From NCBI GenBank assembly GCA_035765635.1, contig DASTWZ010000006.1, forward strand, positions 1 to 64,000: a DNA stretch of 64,000 bases, given 5' to 3'. The translations under genes and the position numbers were made by a program. The DNA is from EW11 sp035765635. Lineage in GTDB: Bacteria > Verrucomicrobiota > Verrucomicrobiia > Opitutales > Opitutaceae. Numbering within the stretch: the stretch's first letter is position 1; each line of letters opens with the position of its first letter. Positions 33,799 through 43,279 of the stretch are shown here, piece by piece. The notes under the pieces were generated by a model that had not been told where the DNA came from, searched no databases, and saw only the letters and a list, made by a program, of their open reading frames with translations.

Positions 33799-35658
33799 AT
33801 GCGCACCGCTTTTTTCCTTGCCCTGCTCGCCCTCTGCTTTGTCCCGCGGATCGCCGCCGAGCCGGGCAGTGTCTTGCATGATTTCGTCACAGCTCGAGGC
33901 GATCGGTTATACGAAGGCGAAACTGAATTCCGCTTCGTCTCGGTCAACCTGCCTGACGCCTTGCAGATCATTTCGAACGATCGTTTCGATGACGATCAAC
34001 CTGGCTCGCACTATCGGCTGCCGGACGAATTCGAACAACGCGACGCGATCGAGTCCGTGCGCCAGTTTGGCGGACGCGTGGTGCGTGCCTTCGTCATCAC
34101 CTGCCGGGGAGGGCCCGAGTCGGCATTCAATGTTTCATCCACGCCGGTCGTGGGAAACGAAGAGGCGCTGCGCGTGATCGATAAGCTGCTCCAGGTCTGC
34201 AACGAGAAAGGCGTGCGCGTGATCATTCCGCTCGTCGCGTACAAGAGTTCTGTGCGCGGCGATTGGACAAAGTATGGGCAGGATTTTTGGCAGGTGGGCA
34301 GCGCGGGGAACGAGCGTTTCAAGAACATGCTGAGCCAATTGCTCACGCGGACCAACGCGTTCACCGGCACGCGCTACCTCGACGACAAGGCGATTCTCGG
34401 CTGGCAAACGGGCAACGAACTCGTGATCGGCGACGATCCCGAGCGGCGCGCCTGGGTGCATGACATCGCGGCCTACATCAAAAAAATCGATTTGCACCAT
34501 CTCGTGATCGACGGCCGGAACAAGCCGAATGACGTGTACGGCAAATCGGCCGAGTTCCTCGGCGATCCGAACATCGACGCGATTTCCTATCACACGTACG
34601 TGAACCTGCCGCAGGCCAACACGCCCGCGGGAACGCTGAAATTGATCCGCGACCAATTTCGCGGAAAGAAGGTGCTGCTCTTGACCGAGGTCGCGATGTA
34701 CACGACGCCGAAAGCGCTGCGCGAATTGCTCGACGAAGTGGACGCGGACGGCACGTCGGGCGCGCTCTGGTGGGCGCTGCGTTTTCATAATCGCGACGGT
34801 GGCTTTTATAAACACAGCGACCGGAATTCGCAGTTTGAAGATTTGAACTGGCCGGGCTTCGCCACGGGAAAAATCGGTCTGCCGGAAATCGCCAAGGAGC
34901 GCGAGTTGTTGACCATCCTCGCGGAGTATGCGCCGCGCATTTCGAAGTTGCCCGCGCCGCGGCGCGCCGCGCCTGAGCCGCCGCATTTTTTGCCGGCGAA
35001 TGACGCGGGGCATTTGTCGTTCCAGGGCTCGACCGGAGCCGATCGCTACGACATCCAGCGCGCGGAGAAGCGGGCCGGTCCTTGGCATTCGGTCGCGGTG
35101 GATTTCACGGACAACCTGAACGTTTACGCTCCGCTCTTCTGCGATGAGAGCGCGGAAATTGGCCGCGATTATTTCTATCGTGCGATTGCGAAAAACGAAG
35201 TCGGTCCGTCGTCGCCGTCCAACATCATCGGACCGATCCACGTGAACGTGCATTGGTTAGTCGACGATCTCTTCGATCTCGGCAAATGCGCCGCGGAAAC
35301 CATCAACGTCTCGATCGATAAATCGTATGCGCACGACGCGTATCTCGAAGATATCGCGGTCGCGCGAAAGGAAGATCCGGCGCGCGACGCCCAACTCGTC
35401 TATCGTACGTCCGGTTCGATCAGGCGCGCGGTGGTCGAGGTGTTTGGGACGAAGGAGATTCAGCCGACGTTTTTTCTCGGGACGAAGGCCGGCGCCGAGC
35501 GCGAGGCCGCGGCGCGAGCGACGTTTTTTAACGAAGGCGCGCGTGCTCGCTATGAAATCGAAAACGAGAACGAAGAGACGGTGACATTGAAAATCGTCCT
35601 GCCGTCAGAATCACCCGCGAGCCAGGCCGTCGGCCGTGTCGAGATCAGCAGTCTATAG
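33799..35658 (+). CDS. Exported GH5-type glycosidase (mannanase-like)
   Basis: A 619-residue protein with a signal peptide (MRTAFFLALLALCFVPRIAA). It has a clan GH-A TIM barrel: FRFVSVNLPDAL, ILGWQTGNEL with the acid/base Glu, and VLLLTEVAMY with the nucleophile Glu. A C-terminal fibronectin-like and beta region follows (YDIQRAEKRAGPWHS). It resembles GH5 enzymes of the mannanase type, but the exact subfamily is uncertain. An upstream ATG at 33748 overlaps the symporter stop as ATGA and could start translation. The start at 33799 is preferred because it places the signal peptide first. Confidence 0.8.
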   Translation: MRTAFFLALLALCFVPRIAAEPGSVLHDFVTARGDRLYEGETEFRFVSVNLPDALQIISNDRFDDDQPGSHYRLPDEFEQRDAIESVRQFGGRVVRAFVITCRGGPESAFNVSSTPVVGNEEALRVIDKLLQVCNEKGVRVIIPLVAYKSSVRGDWTKYGQDFWQVGSAGNERFKNMLSQLLTRTNAFTGTRYLDDKAILGWQTGNELVIGDDPERRAWVHDIAAYIKKIDLHHLVIDGRNKPNDVYGKSAEFLGDPNIDAISYHTYVNLPQANTPAGTLKLIRDQFRGKKVLLLTEVAMYTTPKALRELLDEVDADGTSGALWWALRFHNRDGGFYKHSDRNSQFEDLNWPGFATGKIGLPEIAKERELLTILAEYAPRISKLPAPRRAAPEPPHFLPANDAGHLSFQGSTGADRYDIQRAEKRAGPWHSVAVDFTDNLNVYAPLFCDESAEIGRDYFYRAIAKNEVGPSSPSNIIGPIHVNVHWLVDDLFDLGKCAAETINVSIDKSYAHDAYLEDIAVARKEDPARDAQLVYRTSGSIRRAVVEVFGTKEIQPTFFLGTKAGAEREAAARATFFNEGARARYEIENENEETVTLKIVLPSESPASQAVGRVEISSL

Positions 35659-35850
35659 AGCGGTTTCAAAAAACCTATAGCCGCAAAGAGGCACAAAAAG
35701 AGCAAAGAGGATTTCGGGTTTGCGACGTCGCTCGCAATGGCCGCTCCACAACGCGGTTGGGGTATTGGTTTGTAACTCCAAACCAAAGACCAGACCGCTG
35801 CCGGGCTAAGAATCTCTGAGGCGCGTCGGCCAACGAAATTCCTCTTTGCG
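35658..35850. repeat. Repeat family B, copy 1 (partial nested palindrome)
   Basis: Left arm CCGCAAAGAGGCAC with AGCAAAGAGGATTT, centre GGTTTGTAACTCCAAACC (itself a palindrome) and right arm CCTCTTTGCG match the complete copy at 40832-41145. It begins at the GH5 stop codon. The right end is shortened, and a family A element follows within 70 bases. Confidence 0.75.
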
Positions 35851-35913
35851 AATTTTGTACGGCTGTCCTGCTGAATCGCTCAATTCCGCGAGGATTTTGA
35901 ACAACGGAATTTT

Positions 35914-36046
35914 CCCACGAATCACACGAAGCACACGAATTCAAAAATTTCGCACGGAATACACGGAGGTATTTTGTTTCCGTGCCCTCCGTGTATTCCG
36001 TGGGAAACTGGTTTGGTCATTTGGTGTGCTTCGTGTGATTCGTGGG
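35914..36046. repeat. Repeat family A, complete compact copy
   Basis: Outer arms CCCACGAATCACACGAAG and CTTCGTGTGATTCGTGGG enclose inner CGCACGGAATACACGGAGG and CCTCCGTGTATTCCGTGGG arms. It lies between the convergent GH5 and MFS genes, directly after a family B element. About 60 further bases with GCGGCT pairs reach the MFS stop, with no gene. Confidence 0.9.
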
Positions 36047-36110
36047 AAAATTGGTTTGGTTGCGGCTTCGCCGCGCTATGCTCTTCGCGGCTACAGTTTA
36101 ATTTTGTACG

Positions 36111-37529
36111 CTATAGTTCCGCGGCTTGCTGGCCGGCGATTTTTGGCACGAGTACGTGCAGCAACACCAGGGAGAGCAAATACATGCCGGCGAAATAGGC
36201 GAAGACGTTCACGTAGCTTCCGGTTTTCTGAACGATCAGTCCGGTGAATTCGTTGACGAAACCGCCGGTGAAGTAGGCCAAAAAACCGCCGAGGCCGACG
36301 ACCGAGCTCACGGCGCTTTTCGGCATCGTGTCGGAAATCACGCAGTACAAATTCGCCGACCAGCCCTGGTGCGCCGAGCCGGCCAGCCCGACGATCAGCA
36401 CGGCGAGCCAGGCCGTGCCCGCATACGGGGCCAGGCAGACCGGAAGCACAGCGAGAGCGCAGACGAGCATCGCGAACTTGCGCGCGGCGTTGATGCTCTT
36501 GCCACGCGCCAAAAGCTGCCGCGCCAGCCAGCCGCCCGCGATCCCGCCAAAAGCCGCGACAATATAGAAGGCGCTCGTCCACCACTTCGTTTCGTCGAGC
36601 GAAAGCTGAAACGTCTTCTTCAGGAAATCCGGGAGGAAAAATTGATAAAAGCCCCAAGCGGGCGCGGCGAGAATGCTCGCCAATAAAAACGCCCAAACCG
36701 GGCGGCTCCGAAGCAACGTCAACAGAGGCACACTGCCCTTCGGGCCCTCGGGTTCGATGGCCTGATCGGATTTTATATAAGCAAATTCCGCCGCGCTCAG
36801 CCGGCGGTGTTTTTCGGGACTCTCATAGAGCCAACGCCACAACACGACCCACACGAAGCCCAGCGCGCCCGTCGCATAAAACGTCGTTTGCCAACCCAGG
36901 CGCTCGTACATCCAGAGGACCACGATAGGACAGAGAATCGCGCCGACGTTCGTACCGGCATTGAACCACCCCGTTGCCAGGGCGCGCTCGCGGACAGGGA
37001 ACCACTCGGCGATGGTCTTGATTGCGCCGGGAAAATTTCCGCCTTCGGTCAGGCCGAGCGCGACTCGGGCCGCGACGAATCCCGCCATCGTCATCGGACC
37101 GGTGAACGTGAGCCACACGAGTCCGCGCTCCGCCCAGGAAAACCAGGGAAATTGAAACGCGATCTGTTTATCGATAGGGATCAGGCCGCACAGACCGTGC
37201 GCCGTCGCCGCCACGCTCCAGGCAAGAACGAAGAGCGGCAGTCCCTTCTTCACGCCGAGCCGATCGATCACGCGGCCGCCAAAAAGATAACCGAAGGCAT
37301 AGGCGAAGGAAAAGGCCGCCGCGATGTGTCCAAAATCCGCGTCGCTCCAGCCCAGCTGCCGACTCAGTGGATCCTTCAGGATACCAATGACGAGCCGGTC
37401 GATATAGTTGACTGAGACGGAAAGAAACAGGAGCCCGCAAATGATCCAGCGCACCCGGCCCGAGCTGCCCGGCGACAATCGCGATTGCGGGGCGGACGAA
37501 ATCGCGGGGGCATCGATTTGCGGAGTCAT
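36111..37529 (-). CDS. MFS transporter, hexuronate/galactonate type
   Basis: A 472-residue twelve-helix carrier. After a short soluble lead (MTPQIDAPAISSAPQSRL) it reads RWIICGLLFLSVSVNYIDRL, followed by the loop GGRVIDRLGVKKG and the LGLTEGGNFPGAIKTIAEWF block. These are signatures of the anion:cation symporter branch that includes ExuT and DgoT. It probably takes up uronic or aldonic acids, or related monosaccharides. It is divergent from the GH43 gene, so one operator region may control uptake and hydrolysis together. The chosen ATG at 37529 leaves out 57 upstream codons that do not look like protein. Confidence 0.88.
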   Translation of the reverse strand: MTPQIDAPAISSAPQSRLSPGSSGRVRWIICGLLFLSVSVNYIDRLVIGILKDPLSRQLGWSDADFGHIAAAFSFAYAFGYLFGGRVIDRLGVKKGLPLFVLAWSVAATAHGLCGLIPIDKQIAFQFPWFSWAERGLVWLTFTGPMTMAGFVAARVALGLTEGGNFPGAIKTIAEWFPVRERALATGWFNAGTNVGAILCPIVVLWMYERLGWQTTFYATGALGFVWVVLWRWLYESPEKHRRLSAAEFAYIKSDQAIEPEGPKGSVPLLTLLRSRPVWAFLLASILAAPAWGFYQFFLPDFLKKTFQLSLDETKWWTSAFYIVAAFGGIAGGWLARQLLARGKSINAARKFAMLVCALAVLPVCLAPYAGTAWLAVLIVGLAGSAHQGWSANLYCVISDTMPKSAVSSVVGLGGFLAYFTGGFVNEFTGLIVQKTGSYVNVFAYFAGMYLLSLVLLHVLVPKIAGQQAAEL

Positions 37530-37795
37530 GGGGATTTCACGATCACCGAAATAGCGCGCAACGGGGTATGAGGCGCGGCGTCGTGACAACGACTCCGCCA
37601 CCATTCCCGGCAAATGCAATAGAACAAATCCTCCTTTCGTGCGCATCGTTGACCGACCTTTCTCACGCGAGACGTGCGCAACAATGCGCGCGCCGCTCAC
37701 GTTCGCGGTCCAGCCTAAAATAAAATTCTGCTAACCGCTCCTGCCCCCATGCGTCATTGCATGATTTTTCTTCAATCCACTTCGAAGGATCACGC
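37530..37795. promoter_or_regulatory. Divergent control region, MFS / GH43
   Basis: These 266 bases separate the MFS start from the GH43 start and must carry both promoters. AAAATAAAATTCTGC (about 37720) is an AT-rich patch. AAGGA six bases before TTG 37796 is a good ribosome-binding site and decides that start. No clear LacI operator palindrome was located by eye. Confidence 0.45.
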
Positions 37796-39388
37796 TTGAA
37801 GACGATCGTGAATCCCGTGCTCCGCGGGTTTAATCCGGATCCGTCGATCGTCAGAGTCGGCGAAGACTATTATCTGGCGACGAGCACATTCGAGTGGTTC
37901 CCCGGCGTGCAACTTCATCATTCGCGCGACCTGATGCATTGGCATTTGGTCGGTCAGGCGCTCACGCGCGTCTCGCAGTTGGATTTGCGAGGCATCGTGG
38001 ACTCCGGAGGTGTTTGGGCGCCGTCGCTGAGTTATGCCGACGGAAAGTTCTGGCTGATCTATACAAACCTGCGCAGCTGCGGCGCAGCTCGGCCGTTCAA
38101 GGATCTGACGATTTTCCTGACCACCTCTCCGACGATCGATGGCCCTTGGTCCGAGCCGATATCGCTCAACTCGATCGGCTTCGATCCATCGCTCTTCCAC
38201 GATGACGATGGGACAAAGTGGTTGGTCAACATGGTCTGGGATCACCGGCAAAAAGGCGCATCGCGCTTCGCCGGGATCGTAATTCAACAATACGATCACG
38301 CGACCGGGCGCCTGGTCGGGCCGACCACACGCGTGTTGAAAAAGCCGGGCATCGTCGAGGGTCCGAACATCTACAAGCGCGACGATTGGTATTATTTAAT
38401 GACGGCGGAAGGCGGCACCGGTTGGGAGCACGGCATCGCGATGGCGCGCTCGCGGACATTGAGCGGTCCTTATGAAATCGATCCGCAGCCCTTTTTGCTG
38501 ACGTCAGCCCATGCGGCAAAGTCACCGCTGCAGAAAGCGGGTCACGGCGAACTGGTGAAGACGCCGGAAGGAGAATGGTATCTCGCCCATCTGGCGAGCC
38601 GGCCCCTTGGCGAAGGCGCAGGTCGCAGGTGCATGCTTGGCCGAGAAACTTGCCTGCAAAAAGTTCAATGGTCGCCCGACGGCTGGCTGCGTCTGGAAAG
38701 CGGCGGAACGCTTCCGGAATTGAAGGTGCCCGCGCCGAAAGGGGTCATGCTGTACCTTTTACCTCAGCCGTCCTGGCGTGACGATTTCGACGCGACGACG
38801 CTGGACCCCAGTTGGAATTCACTGCGCGTTCCAGTGGAGGAGCACTGGGCCTCGCTGGTCGCACGGCCGGGTTGGCTGCGGCTACGCGGGCGGGATTCTC
38901 TGCATTCGTTTTTCACCCAGAGCCTCGTGGCCAAGCGGCTGCAGAGCTTTTGTTGCGTCGCGGAAACGTGCCTCGAGTTCGAGCCGACGCACTTCACGCA
39001 AGCCGCGGGGCTGATCTGTTATTACGATACGCGCACGCATTTTTATCTCCGCGTGACCCACGACGAAATACGCGGCAAAATTCTCGGGATCGCTCTGAGC
39101 GACGATGGCGCGTATCAGGAATTGGCCGAGACGGAGTTCGCGATCAACGACTGGAAAACGTGTTATCTGCGCGCGACGATCGAGCGGGAAGCGCTGAAGT
39201 TTTTTGCGTCTCCGGACGGGTCGGAGTGGAGACAAATCGGAGCAATTTTCGACGCGACAAAATTGTCCGACGATTACGGCACAGCCCTGCACTTCACCGG
39301 CGCATTCGTGGGCCTCTGCGCGCAAGACCTCGCCACCGCGGAAGCGAAAGCCGACTTCGATTATTTTATTCTGCGTTCGACGGAGTGA
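37796..39388 (+). CDS. GH43-family beta-xylosidase / arabinofuranosidase
   Basis: A 530-residue enzyme with a five-bladed propeller and a C-terminal beta-sandwich, as in the xylosidase branch of GH43. The catalytic residues are visible: base Asp in NPVLRGFNPDPSIVRV, the pKa-tuning Asp in SIGFDPSLFHDDDGT, and acid Glu in IVEGPNIYKRDDWYYLM. There is no signal peptide, so it is probably cytoplasmic and cleaves imported xylo- or arabino-oligosaccharides. The start is TTG at 37796, favoured by AAGGA upstream and by the family's usual beginning at the NPVLRGFNPDPS motif; a TTG at 37757 is possible. Confidence 0.9.
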   Translation: MKTIVNPVLRGFNPDPSIVRVGEDYYLATSTFEWFPGVQLHHSRDLMHWHLVGQALTRVSQLDLRGIVDSGGVWAPSLSYADGKFWLIYTNLRSCGAARPFKDLTIFLTTSPTIDGPWSEPISLNSIGFDPSLFHDDDGTKWLVNMVWDHRQKGASRFAGIVIQQYDHATGRLVGPTTRVLKKPGIVEGPNIYKRDDWYYLMTAEGGTGWEHGIAMARSRTLSGPYEIDPQPFLLTSAHAAKSPLQKAGHGELVKTPEGEWYLAHLASRPLGEGAGRRCMLGRETCLQKVQWSPDGWLRLESGGTLPELKVPAPKGVMLYLLPQPSWRDDFDATTLDPSWNSLRVPVEEHWASLVARPGWLRLRGRDSLHSFFTQSLVAKRLQSFCCVAETCLEFEPTHFTQAAGLICYYDTRTHFYLRVTHDEIRGKILGIALSDDGAYQELAETEFAINDWKTCYLRATIEREALKFFASPDGSEWRQIGAIFDATKLSDDYGTALHFTGAFVGLCAQDLATAEAKADFDYFILRSTE

Positions 39389-39402
39389 GGAAGACCGGGA
39401 TG

Positions 39403-39621
39403 CCCACGAATCACACGAAATACACGAAAGGCGTTTTTATTTTCCCACGGAATTCACGGAAGGCACGGAAGGATACCTTTGTATATATCGACCCGGTGAC
39501 TCTGTGGCCGCCTTGTTTGTAATATCGAACCGGTCCTTTTGGTCGTCTTTCGTATTCTTCCGTGGTTTCCGTGTATTCTGTGGGAAGAAATTCTGTGGAT
39601 CGGTTTTGTGTGTTTCGTGGG
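39403..39621. repeat. Repeat family A, copy with extra central sequence
   Basis: Left arms CCCACGAATCACACGAAA and CCCACGGAATTCACGGAAGG are well kept. The right arms (TTCCGTGTATTCTGTGGGAA; GTGTGTTTCGTGGG) are eroded. The centre is enlarged by about 60 bases with its own pair ACCCGGT / ACCGGT. It lies between the convergent GH43 and LacI genes. Confidence 0.85.
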
Positions 39622-39636
39622 CCGCAAAAAAATCGA

Positions 39637-40686
39637 TCAGTGTAATTCGGCTGTGGCTTTTCGCGGGGGCAGCGTGGTGCCTTCACGCCATTCGCCTTTG
39701 AGCAGGACTTCCTGGCTGACCTCGGGTACGCCGGATTCGTTGCGGTGAAGCATGCCGATCAGGAGTTCTACGCCGGTGCGGCCGATCACAGCGGGGTCGT
39801 TGCAGACGCCGGAGAAATTCAATTCCGGATGATCGCCGGCCAAGTCGATCAGTCCCGTTTCACCCGGCACGGCGATTTTCAGTTCCTGAAGCCATTCGCG
39901 AACAGGCCGGGCATGCGTGCAAAGCAGCGCATCGGGCCGATATTTTTCGAACCATTTGGCGAACGTTCGTTTGTTCGCCGGCACGCTCGGGCAAACCGGG
40001 ATCCGATCTTTTCGGGACAATCTCAACTGCTGACCAAAGTATGCGCTCAACCAGCGCTCGCCGACGTGCGGGCTGTCATTCGCCTCGGAGAAAACAAAAC
40101 CGATCCGCTCGTAGCCGCGAATGATGCACTGATGCATACTCTGCCAAGCGGCGTCGAAATAGTTTTCCGCGACGTGATGAAGGGCGGGCTCCCGCAACGT
40201 CATGCCCAGCGCGACGCAGGAGAAACGTTCCCACGGCAGCCAGACCGAATGGCGTCCCGGCGGCAGGCGCCCAACGATCAAGCCATGAATATTCCGAGTC
40301 GTTAAAATATCGGCCAACCGCCGCGGCGTCATGCCGGGTTCTGTCAGCCAAAAATCCTCCAATTTGTAGCCAAAATCCTTCGCGCGTTCTTGCGCGCCTG
40401 GAAAGAAATCGGGGCGATCGTGAAAGGGCGGGCGCCACCCATAACGCGTCGGATGAGTCGTGATGTAGGCGAGACTGATGTGCTTCGTCGATGTGCGCGA
40501 ACGGCGCGACTGCATCAGGGCGGACACAAGCGGATTGATGCTGTAGCCGAGCCGCTTCGCGATGCCTTGCACCCGGCGGCGCACCGCCTGCGAAATTCGC
40601 GGATGGTCGCGCAAAGCCAGGGAGACGGTGGAACGATGGACGCCAGCGGCATCCGCCACGTCTTGGAGAGTCGCGTTCAAGGGCAT
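39637..40686 (-). CDS. LacI-family transcriptional regulator
   Basis: A 349-residue regulator with an N-terminal helix-turn-helix (TLQDVADAAGVHRSTVSLAL), hinge helix (RLGYSINPLVSALMQSRR) and sugar-sensing domain (ISLAYITTHPTRYGWRPPF...GYERIGFVFSEAND...TGLIDLAGDHPELNFSGVCNDP). It closely resembles the regulator at 27476 in layout, including the FxxPGMTPxRLADIL-like block. It lies convergent with the GH43 gene and probably controls the GH43/MFS pair or the GH92 operon. Start MPLNATLQDVADAAG is chosen to put the DNA-binding domain at the N-terminus; there is no clear ribosome-binding site. Confidence 0.9.
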   Translation of the reverse strand: MPLNATLQDVADAAGVHRSTVSLALRDHPRISQAVRRRVQGIAKRLGYSINPLVSALMQSRRSRTSTKHISLAYITTHPTRYGWRPPFHDRPDFFPGAQERAKDFGYKLEDFWLTEPGMTPRRLADILTTRNIHGLIVGRLPPGRHSVWLPWERFSCVALGMTLREPALHHVAENYFDAAWQSMHQCIIRGYERIGFVFSEANDSPHVGERWLSAYFGQQLRLSRKDRIPVCPSVPANKRTFAKWFEKYRPDALLCTHARPVREWLQELKIAVPGETGLIDLAGDHPELNFSGVCNDPAVIGRTGVELLIGMLHRNESGVPEVSQEVLLKGEWREGTTLPPRKATAELH

Positions 40687-40718
40687 GCTGACAGGGGGTT
40701 GGCCACGGTAATTTTTTT

Positions 40719-40831
40719 TGCCGCAAAGAGGCTCAGCGCGGCAAGCCGCAACCAAAGAGAAAACCACCGATCGGTTGCCCACGAATCACACGAATGACAC
40801 AAAAATCCATTTCGTGATTTTCCCAACGGAA
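40719..40831. repeat. Truncated family B arm followed by truncated family A arm
   Basis: GCCGCAAAGAGGCTC at 40719 starts a family B arm that soon degenerates. CCCACGAATCACACGAATG at 40778 is a family A left arm, with a worn inner CCCAACGGAAG. Neither has its right half; a complete family B copy starts at once at 40832. This looks like one repeat landing in another. Confidence 0.7.
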
Positions 40832-41145
40832 GAGCGCTTCAAAAAACCTGTAGCCGCAAAGAGGCACAAGATGCACAAAGAGGATTTGTGGCAGGCGACG
40901 TCGCTCGGACATCCTGAACCTCAACGCGGACTTTGTGATGTTTGTTGCTCCAACCTTTCGAATTTCCGACCACCTCGAAATTCAGAAGGTTTGGAACTCC
41001 AAACAAGTTGATCGACATCTGAGACGAGGATGTCTGAGCGACGTGACCTGCCCTAAAATCCTCTTTGTGCATCCTGTACCTCTTTGCGGCGAAAAAATCA
41101 TCGTGGCCAAACGCCTGGGCCTTTTTGCGGCTACAACTTTCTTCT
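40832..41145. repeat. Repeat family B, complete nested palindrome
   Basis: The arm CCGCAAAGAGGCACAAGATG...AGGATTT (40851-40887) and its reverse complement (41056-41090) differ at about two of 34 positions. Inner arms (40891-40914 and 41028-41051) pair over GCAGG-GACGTCGCTC. The centre is the palindrome GGTTTGGAACTCCAAAC. Outer ends CTGTAGCCGC / GCGGCTACA also pair. It fills the gap before GH92; no gene is seen here. Confidence 0.88.
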
Positions 41146-41152
41146 ACACGAT

Positions 41153-43279
41153 CTAACGCGGCGGATGAGCCGCGCCCCACCTGCTGGGGTGGGCGCCCAT
41201 TTTCAATATGAGATGGCCGCCTTGCGCGAGTTCGTCGTAGGTCAGCCACGCTCGGTCGAGCGGCTTACCGTCGAGTTCGGCCGATTGTATATAGAAATTT
41301 TCGGCGGATACATCGACTGCTTCGATGGTGAAGCTCTTGCCACCGATCTCGAAATTCGCTCGGGGAAATTGGGGCGTGCCGATCAAATAAAGATCTCGGC
41401 CCGCGATCGGAAACAGACCGAGCGCGTTCCAGACATACCACGAGGATGTCGCTCCCGAATCGTCATTGCCCGGCCAGCCGCCGCGGCCGACGGCGAAACG
41501 ATATTTGCGCACGGCGTGAATCACCTCCTGCGTGCGATGGGGACGTCCTGCGAAGATATATGCGTAAGGCACCTCCATGTCGGGCTGATTGTTCAGCCCC
41601 TCGAACGGGATATCCACGCCCTCGATGCTGCCGTAGCCGAAGAAGCGATCGAGCTCCTGCACGAACGCCTCGCGCGAGGAATACAATCCGATGAGCCCCG
41701 GCATGTCCTGCCAGACCGTGAAGGAATAATTCCACACGCCGCCTTCGTAGAGACTGTAGCCATAAGCGGCGCCCGGCGTCGGCGGCAATTTGTGGGTCTT
41801 CGCGTCGAGCGCGTGGCGCCAGGTTTCCGATTGGGCGCGGAGCGCGCTCGCGGTTTTTTCGTCTTTCAGTTTTTCCGCGATCGGAACCAGACAGGCGCTC
41901 GCGTACGCGTATTGCAGAGCGGTGTCCACGTAGTGACCCGACGACTTCAAGCCTGCGACGAGTTGCGGAAACGCCCGCGGCCAATCGATGCCCGGCACGC
42001 GTTTTTGCCACGCGTCAGCCAGGATGATCTGCGCGAAATCGATTCCCTGATCATCAAATCGCAGTTCGTTCGGCAGCAGGTAACCCACCGGAAAACGGCC
42101 GTGGTGCTCCGCAATATTGAGCAGGCCATTCGCGATGTCCCGACCTCGCTCGGGATAAAATGTCATGAGGAGCGGCGCCTCGGTTTTGTAGATATCCCAG
42201 AGCGTCGCGTAATCCACGTACCACGGCAGCGAACTCTCCCAAAACGGATTCTCGCCGCTGGCGTCGGACGGCTTGATGAGCGCCCGATATAACGCGGTGT
42301 AGAACAGCGTTCGCTCATCCGCAGTCCCGCCCTCGATACGAATCCGCTCGAGGTATTTTTCCCAACGGGTTCGCGCATTTCCGACCGCGGCCGCGAAATC
42401 CGTCGACGGCATTTCCTCCGTCAACGTCGCGCGAGCCTGTGCCACGCTCTTGAACGAAAACACGATCCTCAGCTGAGCGCTGTGCGTGCCGCGCGGGAAA
42501 CTGAACCAGAGTCCAAACGGTTTTTCCGACAATCCATGCGGGCCCGTGCCGGGCGTCTTTTCCTCGCCGGCCCATGCGCCCGAAGCGTCCGGCGTTCCGT
42601 CGACTTCGAGATGAAAATACAGCGGCAACCCATCGATTACGACGTGGCCTTCTCCGATGTTTGGCGCGGTGAGCAGAAACTCCGCTTCGGTCGGCCGCGC
42701 GACTTTCTTCGCGTTGAAGCCGTCGTAGGCCTGTGCGAGATCGATCACGAGATGGGCCGGCGCATCGCCGGTGAAAACATAGCGGTGAAAGGCCGTGCGC
42801 CGCGCGACCGTCACTTCGGCGTCGATTCCCGCATCGGCGATTCGAGCCTGATAATAACCGGGCGATGCCTTCTCATCGGTCAGCGTGTAGCGCGGCTTGG
42901 CAAAACTCAGTTCGCCGCGCACGGGCGCAACGCGGACGAAGTTGTAATATTTCCCGATGGCTCCCGTTCCGCTCTGCTGAAAATGCGTGAAGCCGGTGCA
43001 CGGTCCTCCCTCGACGCCGCGCCAGTATCCGGTCGGGTAACCCGCGCCGTAAGGCACGACCGAGACCAGGCCAAACGGAACCGTTGCGCCGGGATGCAAT
43101 TGTCCATGTTTCGGTTTCAGCCACGCCCAATTCGCCGCGATTCCTTCCGCGGGCGGAAGCGCGGTCTCGCCGGTGCCGATGAAAGGATCGATCCATTCCA
43201 CTGGACTCCGATCGACCGCGGCTCGGCCGGCGATGGGCACACAAACGGCCAGCAGTGCAAGAATCGACGGGAGCCTCAT
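41153..43279 (-). CDS. GH92-family alpha-mannosidase, exported
   Basis: A 708-residue enzyme with a signal peptide (MRLPSILALLAVCVPIAGRA). It has an N-terminal beta-sandwich beginning EWIDPFIGTGE and an (alpha/alpha)6 catalytic domain with the GH92 signatures TLWDIYKTEAPLL, PFEGLNNQPDMEVPYAYIF and GGWPGNDDSGATSSWYVWNAL. Family members are calcium-dependent exo-alpha-mannosidases on N-glycans or mannans. Its start overlaps the upstream ATPase stop as ATGA. The last residues (SRWGAAHPPR) come from palindromic DNA next to a family B repeat and may not be original protein. Confidence 0.92.
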   Translation of the reverse strand: MRLPSILALLAVCVPIAGRAAVDRSPVEWIDPFIGTGETALPPAEGIAANWAWLKPKHGQLHPGATVPFGLVSVVPYGAGYPTGYWRGVEGGPCTGFTHFQQSGTGAIGKYYNFVRVAPVRGELSFAKPRYTLTDEKASPGYYQARIADAGIDAEVTVARRTAFHRYVFTGDAPAHLVIDLAQAYDGFNAKKVARPTEAEFLLTAPNIGEGHVVIDGLPLYFHLEVDGTPDASGAWAGEEKTPGTGPHGLSEKPFGLWFSFPRGTHSAQLRIVFSFKSVAQARATLTEEMPSTDFAAAVGNARTRWEKYLERIRIEGGTADERTLFYTALYRALIKPSDASGENPFWESSLPWYVDYATLWDIYKTEAPLLMTFYPERGRDIANGLLNIAEHHGRFPVGYLLPNELRFDDQGIDFAQIILADAWQKRVPGIDWPRAFPQLVAGLKSSGHYVDTALQYAYASACLVPIAEKLKDEKTASALRAQSETWRHALDAKTHKLPPTPGAAYGYSLYEGGVWNYSFTVWQDMPGLIGLYSSREAFVQELDRFFGYGSIEGVDIPFEGLNNQPDMEVPYAYIFAGRPHRTQEVIHAVRKYRFAVGRGGWPGNDDSGATSSWYVWNALGLFPIAGRDLYLIGTPQFPRANFEIGGKSFTIEAVDVSAENFYIQSAELDGKPLDRAWLTYDELAQGGHLILKMGAHPSRWGAAHPPR

